DNA from: Chryseolinea sp039930485
GTDB taxonomy: Bacteria > Bacteroidota > Bacteroidia > Cytophagales > Cyclobacteriaceae
NCBI GenBank assembly: GCA_039930485.1
Contig: JBDTTT010000003.1
Location: forward strand, 31,725-95,724
Direction: 5' to 3'
Length of the DNA: 64,000 nt
This document shows positions 62,093-64,000 of this stretch, one piece after another. A program made the translations under genes and the position numbers. Within the stretch, counting starts at the first letter, position 1. Each line of letters begins with the position of its first letter. The notes under the pieces were generated by a model that made no database searches, was not told the DNA's origin, and saw only the letters and a list, made by a program, of their open reading frames with translations.

Positions 62093-63403
62093 ATGGAACA
62101 CGAAAAAATAGTAGTCGGGCTCGACATTGGCACAACAAAGATTTGTGTTATTGTTGGACGTAAAAACGAATTCGGAAAACTTGAAGTACTCGGCATGGGT
62201 AAGGCGGAGTCCGAAGGCGTTGTGAAAGGTATCGTCTTCAACATTGATAAGACGGTGTATGCCATCGAGAAAGCAATTAAGGAAGCTGGCGATCAGGCAG
62301 GCATTGATATCGGTGTGGTGAATGTCGGTATTGCCGGACAGCATATTAAAAGTTTCATACAACACGGTGGCATAACGCGATCATCGAAGGACGGTGAGAT
62401 TGACATTGGTGATGTAGAACATCTAACCCAAGATATGTATCGCATGGTGGTTCCTCCTGGAAGCCAGATCATTCATGTGATGCCACAAGATTATATGGTG
62501 GATTATGAAGATGGTATTAAAGAACCAGTAGGTATGTCGGGTGTACGGTTAGAGGCCGACTTCCATATCATTACGGCTCAGACGAATGCCATCAACAACA
62601 TCAACAAATGTATTCGCAGAGGAGGATTGGAAATTGAAGATCTTATTCTTGAGCCTCTTGCTTCAAGCTTGGCAGTATTGAGCGATGAAGAAAAAGAAGC
62701 AGGTGTTTGTTTGATTGACATCGGAGGGGGAACAACAGATATTGCGATCTTCTATGACAATATCATTCGCCACACTGCTGTGATTCCATTTGGTGGAAAC
62801 ATTGTAACGAACGACATCAAACAAGGCTTGATGGTATTACCTCAACAAGCTGAGCAGTTGAAGACACGCTTCGGGAAAGCAATTGCAGAAGAAGCTAGCC
62901 CAAATGAAATCGTTTCAATTCCTGGTATACGCAACCGTTCCGCGAAAGAAATTTCAGTAAAGAATCTTTCGAACATCATTCAGGCTCGCATGGAAGAAGT
63001 GATTGAAATGGCCCATGCGGAAATCATCAGTTCTGGTTTTGAAAATAGACTAGCTGGAGGTATCGTTATCACAGGTGGCGGAGCACAACTCGGTAATTTG
63101 AAACAGTTGGTTGAATATATGACGGGTATGGATACGCGCATCGGTTACCCGAATGAACACTTGGGTAAGAGTAAGATTGAGGCTGTGAAGAGCCCCATGT
63201 ATGCAACGGCTGTGGGCCTTGTGCTTTCAGGCTTCCGTTCACTTGATGAACGTGAAGACCGATACAAAGAAGCACGCGAAGTAGTGAAAGCTACGAAGGT
63301 TGTGAAGAAGCCGTTGGTCTCATCTAAAAATTTCTTCAACGATATCTTGAATAAAACCAAGAGCTTGTTGATTGATGACTTGGATGGAAAGAACGAATAT
63401 TAA
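62093..63403 (+). CDS. ftsA: Cell division ATPase FtsA
   Basis: 436 residues of actin/FtsA fold: VVGLDIGTTKICVIVG, VKGIVFNIDKTVYAIEKAIK, LIDIGGGTTDIAIFYDN, GGIVITGGGAQL. The C-terminus (FFNDILNKTKSLLIDDLD) is the expected amphipathic membrane-targeting helix. It anchors FtsZ to the membrane. 61 bp after ftsQ. Confidence 0.96.
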   Translation: MEHEKIVVGLDIGTTKICVIVGRKNEFGKLEVLGMGKAESEGVVKGIVFNIDKTVYAIEKAIKEAGDQAGIDIGVVNVGIAGQHIKSFIQHGGITRSSKDGEIDIGDVEHLTQDMYRMVVPPGSQIIHVMPQDYMVDYEDGIKEPVGMSGVRLEADFHIITAQTNAINNINKCIRRGGLEIEDLILEPLASSLAVLSDEEKEAGVCLIDIGGGTTDIAIFYDNIIRHTAVIPFGGNIVTNDIKQGLMVLPQQAEQLKTRFGKAIAEEASPNEIVSIPGIRNRSAKEISVKNLSNIIQARMEEVIEMAHAEIISSGFENRLAGGIVITGGGAQLGNLKQLVEYMTGMDTRIGYPNEHLGKSKIEAVKSPMYATAVGLVLSGFRSLDEREDRYKEAREVVKATKVVKKPLVSSKNFFNDILNKTKSLLIDDLDGKNEY

Positions 63404-63417
63404 AACGATTGACATGA

Positions 63418-63452
63418 GTCTAACATCTAAAGTCTCCTGTCTAACGTCTAAC
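63418..63452 (+). repeat. Five heptamers between ftsA and ftsZ
   Basis: GTCTAAC, ATCTAAA, GTCTCCT, GTCTAAC, GTCTAAC in strict register. Same unit as before nuoA, 31 kb away. Confidence 0.7.
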
Positions 63453-63485
63453 AAAAAAAGAAACAACTACTAAAAAATAATCATC

Positions 63486-64000
63486 ATGTTTGAATCAGGA
63501 TCATACAAGTTTGAAGTTCCCAAACATATCCAAACAAAATCAATCATTAAAGTGATTGGTGTTGGAGGAGGCGGAAGCAACGCTGTGAATCACATGTACA
63601 AACAAGGCATTAAAGATGTTGAGTTTGTGGTTTGCAACACAGACAACCAGGCGCTGAATAGCAGTCCGGTTCCAAATAAATTACAAATAGGTTCAAACCT
63701 TACCGAAGGTCTCGGCTGTGGTGCAAACCCCGAGGTAGGTAAGAATGCGGCCCTTGAGAGTAAGGATCAGATTCGTGAGATGCTGATGGGCACGCGAATG
63801 GTGTTTGTTACGGCAGGTATGGGTGGCGGCACCGGAACGGGTGCAGCTCCAGTCATTGCCAAGATTGCCCGCGACATGGACATTCTTACTGTGGGTATCG
63901 TAACGGCTCCATTTTCTTTTGAAGGTAAAAAGAAAATGGGCCAGGCCGAGCAAGGTATGGAAGCACTTCGTCAGAACTGCGATACTGTACTTGTTATTTT
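63486..64000 (+). CDS. ftsZ: Cell division GTPase FtsZ (partial, runs off window end)
   Basis: The first 171 codons are in the window; the frame is open to the edge. SIIKVIGVGGGGSNAVNHM, VVCNTDNQALNSSPV, MGTRMVFVTAGMGGGTGTGA (the GGGTGTG GTP-binding loop) and TVGIVTAPFSFEGKKK are FtsZ. Forms the Z ring with FtsA as anchor. Separated from ftsA by a spacer with a heptamer tract. Confidence 0.97.
   Translation, partial: MFESGSYKFEVPKHIQTKSIIKVIGVGGGGSNAVNHMYKQGIKDVEFVVCNTDNQALNSSPVPNKLQIGSNLTEGLGCGANPEVGKNAALESKDQIREMLMGTRMVFVTAGMGGGTGTGAAPVIAKIARDMDILTVGIVTAPFSFEGKKKMGQAEQGMEALRQNCDTVLVI

Noticed and set aside
1861..64000. Prophage or genomic island
   Set aside because: No integrase, phage structural gene or tRNA attachment site. 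Base composition and codon use look even along the window.

Overview
The window comes from a chromosome of the phylum Bacteroidota, most likely order Cytophagales. The evidence is protein-level: TonB-type energy transducers, DUF3857 proteins, a DUF1801 protein, YwqK/MORN_2 repeats and a MraY with an extra insertion. There are also several promoters of the Bacteroidota type (TTTG, about 19-22 nt, TAnnTTTG), almost no Shine-Dalgarno sequences, frequent TTG/GTG starts and about 40% GC. There are no rRNA or tRNA genes, no CRISPR array, no insertion sequence and no phage module. The content is housekeeping plus lineage-typical accessory genes.

Layout. Positions 1-12.2 kb are mixed accessory genes: a DUF1801 protein, two divergent TonB-domain proteins (one fused to MORN_2 repeats), a membrane protein, a nucleoside hydrolase with a GNAT acetyltransferase, a PadR/FtsX-permease pair, a DUF1624 membrane protein, and a compact SRPBCC-EVE-MarR operon whose promoter carries a 24-bp inverted repeat between its two boxes. 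Positions 12.3-20.9 kb hold a 1077-residue TPR/MORN_2 protein, a DUF3857-transglutaminase protein, a paralogue that appears to have lost its catalytic residues, and a NarL-type histidine kinase with a convergent, 3'-overlapping response regulator. The regulator is preceded by a duplicated 14-bp palindrome and a possible small RNA. Positions 21.2-32.4 kb hold an L,D-transpeptidase, msrB, an apparently frameshifted tiny Lys-rich gene, a YdiJ-like FAD/Fe-S dehydrogenase, three tandem secreted amidohydrolases (only the middle one keeps the metal-binding HxH), a YitT protein and a YpfJ zinc peptidase. Positions 32.5-36.9 kb hold nuoABCD and the NAD(P)HX repair enzyme. Positions 36.9-48.9 kb hold apt, a Lon-N protein, two tandem secreted paralogues, a tandem Usp protein, a 42-aa lipoprotein coupled to cmk, DUF502, an outer-membrane beta-barrel, mnmA, a TlpA-like lipoprotein and a class III CoA-transferase. 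Positions 48.9-64 kb are the division/cell-wall (dcw) cluster mraZ-rsmH-ftsL-ftsI-murE-[four-helix-bundle gene]-mraY-murD-ftsW-murG-murC-ftsQ-ftsA-ftsZ (ftsZ runs off the end), led by three 10-bp MraZ boxes. murF and ddl are absent from the cluster.

The most unusual signal is a family of 7-bp-periodic tracts in untranslated spacers (around 2905, 30466, 32423, 33001, 34055, 52967, 54874 and 63418). The heptamer sequence differs between most loci, but the 7-bp period is kept. Other leads are the MarR operator/promoter, the double palindrome at the response regulator, the 11-bp inverted repeats bracketing the four-helix-bundle gene inside the dcw operon, the two metal-ligand-less amidohydrolases, and -7 boxes lying 3-5 nt upstream of start codons, which would give nearly leaderless mRNAs.
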